This document shows positions 10,801-49,398 of a DNA stretch of 64,000 bases, in pieces. Location: the NCBI GenBank assembly GCA_029706075.1, contig JAINUG010000166.1:217501-281500 (forward strand), written 5' to 3'. Each line of letters opens with the position of its first letter. Position 1 is the stretch's first letter. Origin of the DNA: Aldrovandia affinis (taxonomy: Eukaryota > Chordata > Actinopteri > Notacanthiformes > Halosauridae). The notes under the pieces were generated by a model that saw nothing but the letters and a program-made list of their open reading frames with translations, was not told the origin of the DNA and did not search any database. The translations under genes and the position numbers were made by a program.

Positions 10801-13800
10801 TGGACAATATATTCTTAAAACCTCCCCCCTCCCATTTCATAACGCTTCTACCTGAAATGCCATCAAACAGAATGCAAAGACCTTTCCCATCTGCACAGTT
10901 TACGTGTGGGAGGAATGTTTGAATAAAAACATACGGATAGAGTGAGCCACAATGCTACGTCTGGTGTCCTGTCGGGAAAGGACAGTCGCCTCCTGGGCTG
11001 AGGTACACACATCTGACTAAATATACAGCCGCACTGAAGTACATCTCAATCTAGGCTAGTGTGAACACACTATGCAAGAGGGGGAAAGTGAGCAGTGTGA
11101 GCTATGCATGGACTCCGTCTCCCATCATGCACCACTCACCCGTCCACCGCCAGCAGCAGGAACCAGATGAAGTTGAGAAGGGGCTGCATGAAGGGGGGGC
11201 CCTTCTCTATCGACGGGTGCTTTTGAGTGTAGGTGCTGAACACCACCGACGCGCTGCTCTTGTTCTTTAGACAGAGGAACCTGGAGACGGAGGGAAACGG
11301 GAAGAAGTGAAGAAAACTAACAAATAAACAGAAACACATCTGACAAGAGGAAGAGCTTGAAAGGGGAACAAATATCCATCAGCGAACCTCGCCGGTGTGC
11401 GCTCTAACCGACGCACGCGGGCGCCAGGGAGAGGTCTCCAAGCAGCAGAGGGGGGGGGGGGTTACTCACTGTAAGACGGCCTGCGCCACAAACATGTCCA
11501 CCTCGCTACGGAACCCCCGCGAGGCCGAATAATCCACCAGCATCTGGGCACAGCCCTCGCCGTCTGAGGAGTGCAGGAAGTGGTATCGAGACTCGCTGTA
11601 GTTTTGTTCTGCGATGAGAGAGAAAAAACACACCAATAAGAGCGGAGCAGAATGCTGCTTATAGCAGCCAGTGTGCGGAGGCGTGGTCATGACCCCAGTG
11701 TGCGGAGGCGTGGTCATGACCCCAGTGTGCGGAGGCGTGGTCATGACCCCAGTGTGCGGAGGCGTGGTCATGACCCCAGTGTGCGGAGGCGTGGTCATGA
11801 CATCAGTGTGCGGAGGCGTGGTCATGACATCAGTGTGCGGAGGCGTGGTCATGACCTCAGTGTGCGGAGGCGTGGTCATGACATCAGTGTGCGGAGGTGT
11901 GGTCATGATGTCAGTGTGCGGAGGCATGTGTCATGACGCCAGCGCGCAGCGTCCTCCCTCCACAGCCCTGCCTCTGGTCTGCTGCCATACCTTTCCACAA
12001 CGTCACAGCCAGCAGCTGGTGCAGTTTGGGGTGTCCCAGCTTCCCAGACCCCCCGGTGGACCACTTGAGGGCCCGGGACACAAAGGCCACCCTCTCGGGG
12101 GAGTTGGGGTCCATCAGGCTAAACAGCTTGGCCAGGTGCTCTGCAATACAGGCCCAGCCACAGACACAAGAGTCAGAGAACCGTACACCGACTGCATGTG
12201 CATGGTCAGGAACATCTAACTACACACACCCTCAGGGCTCAGGAATACAAAATAACCATAACCCCATTAACCACACCCACGCCCACACACACACTCACCC
12301 ACTCACTCACTCACTCACTCACTCACTCACTCACTCGCTCACTCATTCACTCACTCACTCACTCGGTCATTCACTCACTCGGTCATTCACTCGGTCACTC
12401 GCACTGAAACTCGCACTGAAACAAACTCAAACTGAAACTGAAACTGAAACTCAGGCACGCGCGCGAGTGGGCGCACACACTCTCTCTCGGTCTCTCACGC
12501 ACTCACGCACTCACTCACGCACTCACGCACTCACGCACTCACGCACTCACGCACTCACGCACGCACACGGTGAGATCCACCATCCATCCTAATTAACACC
12601 AGAAACACACAGGTTCTGGGGTTATTTTCTGAAACACACAAGAAATGAACACACAGCCACAGATCCAGTATAGACTAGTTCTAGAAATCCACAGTAACTA
12701 CAACCTCCCCTTTCCCCTGGACCAAACCCCCAGGTCAGCTCACCTAAAATGTCATCCACTACCTTTGTGTCAGATTTCTCTAGGGACTCCAGCACCAGCA
12801 TGGACAGGTCTGCCGCGCTGTTCTGCTGTGGGTGACACGTGCAACAGTTCACCCCTCCTCTGCGACGCTGACCGTCGGACAAGGCATTTCACACAACAGT
12901 CCGACGGTGGGTCATTACAGATTACAGCCCCTCACATTCCAAAATCAGGGTGATTCCGCTGCCCCCCGGTGAGCACAAACTGAGCCGGTGCTGAAGAGGT
13001 GAACACGAATAATAATAAAATAACAACAACAATAACAACAATGTCTTTTATATATGGCTTTTCACTAAACTCAGACACTTTACACGATGATACCGAGTTT
13101 ACACACAGCTAGAGCTACAACTAGAATAGAGCATGTGCAGTACAACACAAGCAGGACACGTTAATAAGACACGCGTAAACAGATGGACGTCCCCGGCCCC
13201 CCCGAGCCCTCCTACCTGGTTGTAGCTGAAGAAGAGCAGCGCTCCGTTGTACATCAGCTCCCTGGCCTCCACATGCTTGGCCTGTGACATATACCTGCAT
13301 CAGAGGTGGAGAAGAGAGAGAATCACCTGACTCATATCTCTGTGACATCACAACAGGTGTGATCCAAGGTCAGCGGCAATGTCCACGCAGCTGCAGCTTG
13401 CCCCAACACGAGCTTCGGGCTGGCGGTGTAGCGTAATGGTTAGGGAGCTGGGCTTGTAACTCAGAGGTTGCAGGTTCAATTCCCAGGTGGGGCACTGCTG
13501 TTGTACCCTTGAGCAAGGTACTTAACCTGAATTACTTAACCTGAATATCCAGTTGTATAAATGGATTGTATGTAAAGAAATGTAAACTGTGTAAATCGCT
13601 CTGGATAAGAGCGTCTGCTAAAATAAATGAAAAAATAAAATAAAATAAAAAATAAAAAATTGTGTAGCATAATGGTTAGGCTTGTAATGCTAAGGTTGCA
13701 GGTTCGATCTCCAGGTGGGGGCACTGCCGTTATACCCTTGAGCAAGTCACTTAACCTGAATTGCTTCAGTTAATATCTAGCTGGATACATGGACTGTGTG

Positions 13801-16720
13801 TAAAACTGGGTATAACACTATGGGTAAAAGCATCTGCTAAATGCCTGTAATGTAATGAACTGAAGACACAGTGTGCGGGAGGCCAACAGGAGGAGTCCTG
13901 TGAGCAATTCCAGCAAATTCTCTGACGGTGGACTAGAAGTAAGCTGCTTCTCACTCGCTACAAGTTTTATCTGAATGAGCTGATGCCTTTTCAAGAGCCT
14001 CGGAGTAAAAAAAAAAAAGGTAATATCTCTGCACTGTTTTCCATACTACAGCAGGGACACAAAACAGGACACAAATCTTCAGGGACTGCAGCCCTCCTCA
14101 GTGCCTGAGCCAATGGCTCGAGCTGACCTAAAATGCAGCTTGAGCGCTCCGACGAATTCATTTGAATTGCTTGCTGGTGCTCCTATGAGGCTGCCACACA
14201 TCAGAGACAGACGGAAAGGAACAATGAAGGAGAGGCGGAGAGTCCCCAGAAGCTCCCAGATCAGGGGAGGAGGTGTTTCTACCTGGGCTCCTTAGCTGCA
14301 TGACCTGATGCTTAGTCAAGGTGTACTGCTCCAGACAAAGGTTTGACTGCATTACCTTTACCCTCCCAAAATAACATCTGGGCCTAACACTCAGGTCGTG
14401 TAGAGGTCATCTGCATAGGATCACTCCCCTTTAAATGATATAGATGACTTGTCCCATTCATATGTCTTGATCCAAAATTGAATCTCTGGTGGATTTTGTC
14501 CGGCATGATGTGCTCAACAGGTCCCACCATCTCCCATGAAGTTTTGCACTCCATATTGCATGTCCAAGACATTTTTGTTCAATTTCTTTTAAATACACTG
14601 TGTTCCCATGGTAGTGAGATTCACAAATCTGAGATGATCTAAACCCTGAGAGATTGGACTTAACTTCATTGCGAGGCCATTTTATTATTTATGCTTCAAT
14701 ATTATGGCCAGGCAAACCTCTAGCAAAATACAACAAGAAATATTAGGGACTAGTGCTCTGGCACTGTGACCATAAAAGCATCATCATAACGATGGTATCC
14801 TAGCACGGTGCCCTATTATATGACTAAACACACATCATATCTCCGGTCTTGTTGCTGGAGTTTTGGGGGGGTTATGCCCATGCAAACGAAAGGCGTGGTG
14901 ATGACTGAAAGCTAAATTCCAATGTCGGGTTGGTCTTTGAAGCGTCTACATTCACACATTTTACATTTACATTTTAGGCATTTAGCAGACGCTCTTATCC
15001 AGAGCGACTTACAGTTTACATTTCTTTACATACAATCCATTTATACAGCTGGATATTTTACTGAAGCAATTCCGGTTAAGTACCTTGCTCAAGGGTACAA
15101 CGGCAGTGTCCCACCTGGGGATTGAACCTGCAACCTTAACGTTACAAGCCCAGTTCCACAACCACTATACCACACTGCCTGCCTATTCACACGAATTAAG
15201 AGTGAACATGGGATCAAATAATGGGATATGTTCAATCAGGTTCTCACACACAAGTGTGTATGCCTTCAGCTTGATACTTTTTACAAGGAGTGTGTTTCTA
15301 AAAATTAAAAAAAAGGGCAGGCACGCAAGCATGCGTATGTTATTTACGATAAGACTCTTCAATCTCACGACGTTTCAAAACTGATAGCTAAGCAGCAAGT
15401 TAACGAACTCTGTATGCTAGTCACAACTTCACACATCTTTATCGCTGCTTGCGAGAAGTATTTCCCAGTAGTAGACAGACGTATTCAGAACAATCTTAAG
15501 TATGTAATATACTCTGACATACCGTATTCTATATTTCATTCATACTTGGCTGGCTAGCGTCGCACGTTAGCGAACATTATATCGTATTTCACTACTTCTA
15601 AGGGCACGTTAGCTGGATATTGGATAGCGTTAGAGTGCAAGTTACACTGTCACTGTGTGGATCGGGGTCACTTCATGGCACACAACTTGCGAGCTCTTAC
15701 CAGAATGTGTTGCAACGATGCCCGGCACACTGCAATAAGCCACGCTACGAGCTCTTTTTAGCTAACGTAACCAAGCAGTCGTTGTATAACCCCGAACTTT
15801 ACTAGCTAGCGACTTTCCTAATATCAAATTCTGAGGGAAAGGAGTCACCTGCTATCGTGTGTGGCCTGACTGCGTTATAGCTAGCTAGCCTTCTGAAATA
15901 TATGTTTTAGATTGATTGCTTTTCATCGTGGTGGCTAAGTAGCTACCTAGCTCGCTAATCAGCCAACGACATTGATTTACGTTATGTAAGGAAGATTTTG
16001 AGATCATTTTTATCCTGAAGCCAGCACTATTACAATTGGAAAGCTATTTTGTACAGTAAAATCGGTATTTTAATCGTTAGCTATCCTAGCGATTACAATC
16101 TCTGTTGCCTCGCTAATGTTAGCTGTGGCTAGCTTCTAGCTTCATAGTGCCTACAATCAACTAGCTATTGTTGGCAGGTTAACTAACAATGTCAGCTCGG
16201 TGTTCACGTTATCAGAAACGTTTAATATCAAAGATGGTGACCACAGCAGTAGCTATAACGTTAGCTATGTTTACTCCAATATGTGTATTGAGCAAGCGAA
16301 CGTTGGCTATGCTAGCTAGCTAATATGTCCAGCCAGTACCAATTCGGAACCGGGCAGACAACCATAGACACCTAAGAGTGATTGACAGAGGGTAAATGCA
16401 ATCACAAACTAGTACTGGCTACAAGAGGCGGGGAATTGTCGGCAGCTAACCAATCACACTTGGAAAAAGGCCGGACCAACGGATGTCTGCTTGACAGGCA
16501 GAAAGATCTGGAAACACAGGCCCAGTAGCCGCTAGAACATTTTTTATTTACAGTTGATCAACTTGGTCAACACTCACCTAAAGAATAAGGTACGATACAT
16601 CTGATGCGCTTCATAGTAATCCCCCTTTTCCACGCTAGCTCGTAGTTTCCCCTCGACCCGCTGTACTCCCCCGCGGTTCCTTGCGCTGGAGCACTTCAGA
16701 GCCTCCTGCTCCGACATCAT
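7842..16720 (-). CDS. get4: GET4 (TRC35), complete, 9 coding exons
   Basis: GET4/TRC35 is a TPR-like alpha-helical cytosolic protein that holds UBL4A and BAG6 together and hands tail-anchored membrane proteins to GET3/TRC40. Exons in transcript order: 16720-16578, 13294-13216, 12825-12744, 12140-11991, 11608-11470, 11280-11140, 10530-10455, 10264-10192, 7930-7842. The total is 972 bases, 323 residues plus stop; human GET4 has 327. All junctions are GT/AG and in phase. Recognisable segments are [64 protein letters not shown]-type helices, [18 protein letters not shown] and the acidic tail ending SSPIELD. Two ATGs are adjacent at 16720 and 16717; the first was taken. The introns hold SINEs, a 27-bp minisatellite and a hAT relic. 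The 5' end is about 3.4 kb downstream of the sun1 3' end, in tandem. Confidence 0.96.
7981..8198 (-). mobile_element. tRNA-derived SINE (family C), full length
   Basis: Reading the minus strand, a tRNA-like head with A-box-like TAATGGTTAGGGA and B-box-like GGTTCTATCCC is followed by a central body and the tail GTAAGTCGCTCTGGATAAGA, ending in a (TGTAA) run. This is a very common ray-finned fish SINE type with a V-SINE-like tail. It lies in the last get4 intron, about 50 bases from the terminal coding exon. Confidence 0.9.
8255..8483. mobile_element. Nonautonomous mariner-like element, copy 1
   Basis: A 229-bp element with inverted ends CAGGTAACTGCCAAAATAAA and its near-complement, including a shared GGCAACACTT portion, flanked by TA at 8253-8254 and 8484-8485. 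TA target sites fit Tc1/mariner. A second, more decayed copy lies at 22550-22760 in the opposite orientation. Confidence 0.8.
8970..9119 (-). pseudogene. hAT (Ac-like) transposase C-terminal relic
   Basis: On the minus strand 49 codons and a stop read [20 protein letters not shown] followed by SAAG, then [19 protein letters not shown]. This matches the hAT C-terminal dimerisation region (the pattern IPATSVPSERVFSTAG and DHVDMLIFL in ZBED1-like transposases). Just upstream, DSLDWH resembles the usual PLEWW part but with the intervening residues lost, and a TAG follows five codons further up. It is a dead fragment inside a get4 intron. Confidence 0.8.
9726..9782 (-). mobile_element. SINE family C tail fragment
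   Basis: Only the 3' tail remains: repeated CATTA followed by the reverse complement of the standard tail. The head and body are absent. Confidence 0.75.
10540..10642. repeat. CA/CG-rich microsatellite
   Basis: Mixed CA and CACG repeats immediately before the acceptor side of the get4 exon 10455-10530. Confidence 0.85.
11671..11942. repeat. 27-bp minisatellite, 10 copies
   Basis: Units beginning GTGTGCGGAGGCGTGGTCAT occur at 11671, 11698, 11725, 11752, 11779, 11806, 11833, 11860, 11887 and 11914. Early units end GACCCCA, later ones GACATCA, so variants cluster by position. It lies in the get4 intron between 11608 and 11991 and is open in several frames only because 27 is divisible by three. 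Confidence 0.97.
12288..12572. repeat. ACTC/ACGC tetranucleotide and octanucleotide repeats
   Basis: (ACTC)n at 12295-12400 is followed by an imperfect stretch and then (ACTCACGC)n at 12497-12570, in the get4 intron before the exon at 12744. Confidence 0.9.
13422..13660 (+). mobile_element. SINE family C, full length with A/T-rich tail
   Basis: The head GCGTAATGGTTAGGGAGCTG, B-box GGTTCAATTCC and body are intact, with the tail ending near 13624 followed by an (AAAAT)n run. It lies directly against the next SINE copy. Confidence 0.88.
13661..13857 (+). mobile_element. SINE family C, diverged copy in tandem
   Basis: Second copy in the same orientation starting GTGTAGCATAATGGTTAGG, with a shortened head and a decayed tail (GGGTAAAAGCATCTGCTAAATG). 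It probably inserted next to, or was duplicated from, the preceding element. Confidence 0.8.
14959..15184 (-). mobile_element. SINE family C, full length
   Basis: Complete copy on the minus strand within get4 intron 1; the head ends at GGCAGGCAGTGTGG and the tail in TAAAATGTAAATG. Confidence 0.88.
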
Positions 16721-17840
16721 TGTTTGTTCCAAGCTGCTCAGCCCAACCAAATCGCGTCACAGGGAAGAGTGAGCGTTAAGAAAACGATAAAAACGGAACT
16801 GATACGTCCGGCTTGCCGTAGTTTTCTCTCATTTACTTTGGTTGTTTTAGGATTATTTTGTATCTTGTTCTTTTCTAGATTATCGGTTCCCGAGGGTGGC
16901 CATCACATGGGTAGCAGTTTAAAAACATCGAACAAAGCACTTTGGGGAAAATGCATTCCGTTATCACAGAGACCGTTATCCATTCAACCAACCATAGCTA
17001 TGGCTAGTATTTATATTCCTGATATTCCGATTTATCACGTTGGAAAGACCGGTGTTTAATTTTTTTCAATGTAAATAAATTACCTCTTGATAGCAACGTG
17101 TTTTGGACAGCCATAGCCATAGTTTAATATTTAAGATTGCAATCCTTGTGGATGGTTGAAGGAATATTTGCTCGTTTGGCCACCAAATGTTTATTATTAC
17201 AAAAGTTTCGGTGCGCTTGGTCTGACAGTCCCACTCTTTAGTTGACCTCGACACGATCTACTCTTGACTCAATTTAGTTGTTTTTGGATCTGCCGATAAA
17301 TTAAATTAAATTAAATAAGTATTTGGTGGCCAAACGAACAAAGATTGACACATGTCAACCGAAGTACGAGATGACTTCGCAGTCCATACGATTGGTTGGT
17401 TTTTATTTTTTTATTGAAAATAATTTTTATTTATATCGGTACAATAATCTAATCAGGATTGGGTTTGGTTAGTCCTGTACTTGGATTAGACGTTTTGGTA
17501 AAATCAAGTTGCTGTTGAAAGGTGTTGGTGGGCCAGTAGGGGGCACTCTTCACTCTGGACCGAATAGGAAATCCAATGCCCTAGCTGGATGAGATGTGAA
17601 TCTTTGGTCCTGACGCACCCTGGTCATTAAAGATCCCATGGAACTTTTCAAAAGAGTATGGGTGTTAACCTCAGTGTTCTGGTTTAAATATCCATGAAAC
17701 AATGGCTCCTTCCATCTTGCCACCGAATCATTCCCCCGACCTGATTGGCTACACAATCTCTTGCATTCCCTAAATATTCCCCAGGTTGTCACTGCAAAAC
17801 CTACCTGGTTATATACATGTAAAAATTCATGATAACGTAT

Positions 17841-17945
17841 ACATTTGACATTTTAAGTATTTAGCAGACGCTCTTATCCAGAGCGACTTACAAGATGTGC
17901 ATTAATACATGGTAAGAACAATCATAGTTAGCGCACAAGATCAGT
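17841..17945 (-). mobile_element. SINE-tail element (family D), copy 1
   Basis: Standard fish SINE tail followed by a body containing GGTAAGAACAATCATAGTTA. The same body follows the tail at 56527-56640, so this is a separate family sharing the LINE-type tail. Confidence 0.65.
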
Positions 17946-18137
17946 GCAGTAAACAGCAATAGACATCATTGCAGGCATCTGCGTACCATATCATAACACC
18001 GGGAAAGAAAACACTGGGAAAGAAAAGGTTAGTGTTTCTATACTTTGCACGCATTGGTAAAATACATGTTAAATGATTGATCTACGATGCTAGCTATTAC
18101 AATGCAACATTTTTTTTTTTTGATTGTTATTCATACT

Positions 18138-18330
18138 ACAGTATCAATCAATCAATCAATCTTTATTTTTGTATAGCGCCATTTACAAACAGGTTGTCAC
18201 ACAGCGCTTCACAATTGGCATTTTCCAGAGGGAATCAAAAAACCAGAAAACCATTGGAGCCAATGTGGGGAAACTGGAAAATTATTCCCTGACCCCTTAA
18301 AAAGCGATCGAGATGAACTCCTGGAAAATG
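18138..18330. repeat. Interspersed repeat starting (TCAA)n
   Basis: (TCAA)n then CTTTATTTTTGTATAGCGCC and CACAGCGCTTCACAA, a widespread fish repeat pattern. Its 3' boundary is uncertain. Confidence 0.55.
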
Positions 18331-19636
18331 GTGGAATGCAGAGAAAAACAAAAACAAATAGTCCTTGAGGCTCATGAGGCTTAACAGACCACCGGAAGGG
18401 CATTCTTCGGCACTATGTCACGTTTATTCCCAGCGAACCAGAAATACAGGCTTGCAGACAAATCATCAGATTCACAGCCCCTTCGTGTTTTTCCACATCG
18501 TGCCAAGGGGGGGCAGCAGGAGTCTATTTTAAAACAGATTAGTTCTGGCTCCAAGTTGCAAATGCCAAGCCAAATTAATAAAACTTGTATTTCAAAAATA
18601 GCATTTCAGCGTATTCCTTGGCCAAGCCCATCTCTGGATTCAATAGAGGCGTTATTGTGCCACATGGTAGCACATCTGGTTCACTTTTCATTTGGTTTCA
18701 CATAGAGTACTTATTGCGAAAAGTCCCAGAGCTCTACTTTTTAAACGATTAAGTAACTATTTCAACACCATAATCACGTGCGCACGCACACACACGCACG
18801 CACGCACGCAAGCAAGCGACTACCTCATGTCAGTCTTGTAATTATGAGCCGTAATCATTTTTCACTCCGATGTGCCATTACTGTGTCTAGTTTCCAGGGA
18901 AGTGGTTTGCTAAGAAACCAATGCTCAGTTACTACTTCTGACAAATCCCCCAAGAGTGAAAATGATAACCGCCTCAGCCAACCAAATCCACTCTCAGAAA
19001 TCTGCAGGACACCAACCAGATTGCAGGAAGTTTAGGCCAGAAAAGTGAACAAAAAGGTACCCAGACGCTCTATCAGATATTGAGCGTCTAAAGCGCAGAC
19101 TACACGCACTATTAACACAGACGGGAAAAAGTCAAGGTAGAGCATGTTAAATCCAAACCGTTTTCAGTAAAACGGCTTATACGCGTTCGTTAGGTCCATC
19201 TCATGGCGTAGAAGAATTTGCTACCTTAAAACAACTTTCATTGCAGAAAGAAATTCACACCCAGTCTTCTCAGTCTTGTTCTCCAGCTCTATAAATGCAG
19301 CTCACACAGATTATAATATAATAATTATTATTATCGGATGATAAATTAGACAGGTAATTAAATATAATCCAAGTCTTTCAAATCATCCCATACAGTAGGT
19401 ATATATCACATCCTAGAAAATCTTGTCTCGGACTGAAACATGGCAGCCAGGTAAAAATAGTTAACCAATTTGAGTGGGCCCTTGTGCCTTGGATTACCTG
19501 AGTGGCGCCACTATGAAGCTCCTCAGGACTACCTGTCCTGAGGACTAATCCTGTCATTGACTTCCTTGGCATTGTGGAGTTTTCTCAAACCTCAGTCACT
19601 CAAACCTACAAGGTGCCATAACATTGCCAGCATATC

Positions 19637-19968
19637 TGGGGCCTCCCGCGTGGTCTAGTGGTTTCAATGTCCGACGCTGGCCACGATTCCCCGTCGCGCC
19701 AGAGTGCCACCGGGGTGGCAATTGGCTGTCCGCCCCAGGGAGGGGGGAGGGAAGCCGACACAGTTCGCTGCGCACAGGAGTGGTTCTGGGGTGTTGGAAT
19801 TACGGTCGACAGCTCGGCTGTGCTGTCTCAAAGGAGGCAGCGTTTCGCCTTTGTCACTGCCGGTCACAGGGCTACGGCAGCGAACTACGAGGGAGGGGAT
19901 TGAACTAAGCACAGCGGGAGTAATTGGCTACCCAATTGGGAGAAAAACGGGGTAAAATTGGAAAAATT
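19637..19968 (+). mobile_element. tRNA-derived SINE (family A) with 17-bp target duplication
   Basis: Head with GTGGTCTAGTGGTTTCAATG and a tRNA-like second box, a GC-rich body, and the 3' end ACCCAATTGGGAGAAAAACG. AACATTGCCAGCATATC is present on both sides (19620-19636 and 19969-19985), which marks the insertion exactly. Related copies are at 38339 and 59069. Confidence 0.9.
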
Positions 19969-20164
19969 AACATTGCCAGCATATCAAATGTCACACCTCA
20001 AAATAGTCAAATCAAATGTAATGAGAAGACACCCATGTAGTGTGTGAACAGGGGCATCCCCCAGCTTAGTTTAAGAGGACAATGGCAATACGTGTAACCT
20101 AAAACAGTAGCAATGCCCCAATTCCTTTTTTTTTTACATTTATTTTTTAAAGAAAAAGCAATGA

Positions 20165-21611
20165 TTTACAAGATTAATTTCTTTATTTCAACATTTTACC
20201 ATGGCATTTATTAATCTTATGCAAAGACAAACAAACAATATAAAAACAAAAACACCCTATGCTGTCCCATAACAATTATAAAATAGTTTGAAAAGCAGTT
20301 TTACAAAAATACACTGCATCAAGTCCCATCTTTGCAGTAACTTGTAAGTTTAAAATAAATAGTGTTAAATCCTACCTGTTTTTACAGTTGGCCACTTACA
20401 GCTCGATTTCAGCTATGAAGGGACAAATCAAAGAAACCAAAGGGCTTTTTAACCTTAACAACTGTCATTGTCTTGCAGACGAACATTTTCATTCAAATCG
20501 CAAGGACCCACGCGATACACCTTCCTCTAGAGGCATAGCAGTACATCCTTCAGAGTTCGGTTTAAAAAACAAAATAAAACAAACAGTGAAAAAAATTATA
20601 TATCCACAGGGGGTACACCCGTGCAGTTTTTTTTCATTTTTAAAGCAACACTGATATTAGCAGATTTTAAGACAAACTATCAACAAAATATACATATAAA
20701 TTCGTGTGTCGTTTTTTGGGGGCGAAAATATAGCGACGGTTACAGGCTGAGCCAGAATGTGTGGGAGGAAAAGGCCAGTCTGCAGTCTGGATTCTTGACA
20801 ATCGTGACCCATCTGTCTCCAGACATGAACTACTCCTGCCACCTGCTGTTACGGAGAAGTTCAGGGCAGTGGTTGTAACATTTTTTATTATTATTAAAGT
20901 GGTGAGATTGATGAGCTCCAATGTGGCATGTGTCCAGGAGGTGACCCGTTCAGACTGGTTCTGTTGAGAGCCTTGGGTCCCGTGTGTGAAGAGGACTTGG
21001 TCCGTGAAGCGCGTGGGGGAAAAGTAGGAGATCCACAATGTCCGTCTTGAGTCCCAATCTCGTGCGCAGTTCCTTACATTGGGACCCAAATGGTGGCAAA
21101 ACCTCAACGGGCAGCAAAGGAACTTAGCTTTGGAGTGAGAGGCCTACAACACCTCCCGACGAGTCTCCATCTCCCCGTCGACGATTGGGCGGAGAGAAGC
21201 AGAGGGTGTAGTTTGATAGCCCGTACGCAAGTGCGTTTAAAAACAAGCAAACAAAGAGAAATGCTGGACGCAGAGCGGAGTGGAATGGAGGAGGAGCCCT
21301 GTGGAGGAGGGAGGAGCCCTGTGGTAGTGCTTGAGAGGAGGGGGGGGGGAGACATCCTCCCGCTGAAGTATCCAAGCCCTATCCTGGAGGGCCGTTTCAG
21401 TGCACAAGCGCTGTGTTTGGAGAACAACACAGTCACTAAAGGGGGGGGGAAGAAAAAAGAAAAGAAAAGGGGCTTGGTGTTTATACCATAAGACAGGGTT
21501 TTGTCTAAGCGGCCCCATCATTTGCCCCTCCCCCTCCGCAGAAAGTCCTCAGGTGCATGGTACGAACAGGCAAATGGGGGCGTTGAGATGGCAGGAGACG
21601 GGCGCCCGAGC
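20165..21611 (-). other. sun1 3' UTR (probable)
   Basis: Runs from the stop codon at 21612 to the AATAAA at 20182. No coding exon was seen. It includes G runs at 21340-21350 and 21440-21450. Confidence 0.55.
20182..20187 (-). promoter_or_regulatory. Polyadenylation signal of sun1
   Basis: AATAAA on the minus strand about 1.4 kb after the sun1 stop codon. Cleavage would fall near 20160-20170. Confidence 0.6.
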
Positions 21612-49230
<27,619 letters not shown>

Positions 49231-49311
49231 GGCCATCCTTCAGACAGACTGCAAGAGCCAAGCCGAGGGGAGGCTTTAGGACAAAGCGCGCACACACCCA
49301 CCCTGCAACGC

Positions 49312-49398
49312 ACACACACACATACACGCACACACACACACACACACGCACGCACACACGCACGCGCGCACACACACACACACACACGCACCCTGCAA
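49312..49398. repeat. CA/CG microsatellite
   Basis: Mixed CA and CACG repeat about 60 bases upstream, on the sun1 strand, of the start-codon exon. Confidence 0.9.

Larger units (their letters stand above)
16721..20160. other. Region between get4 5' end and sun1 3' end
   Basis: No conserved exon was found. It should hold the get4 promoter near 16.72-17.0 kb; no TATA box is obvious. It carries an inverted repeat of GTTTGGCCACCAAAT (17170-17190 against 17319-17340), a SINE tail at 17841, an interspersed repeat at 18138, CA/CG repeats near 18778 and a full SINE at 19637. Confidence 0.5.

Noticed and set aside
11466..12219. Frames over the 27-bp repeat on both strands
   Set aside because: Minisatellite translation inside a get4 intron; only the real get4 exons nearby match proteins.
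13422..13530. tRNA gene (also at 31402, 38067, 44005 and others)
   Set aside because: The promoter-like boxes are present but the cloverleaf is degraded and each is followed by SINE body and tail.
14376..14900. Possible transposon coding remnant
   Set aside because: Neither strand gave a recognisable protein motif, and no terminal repeats were seen.
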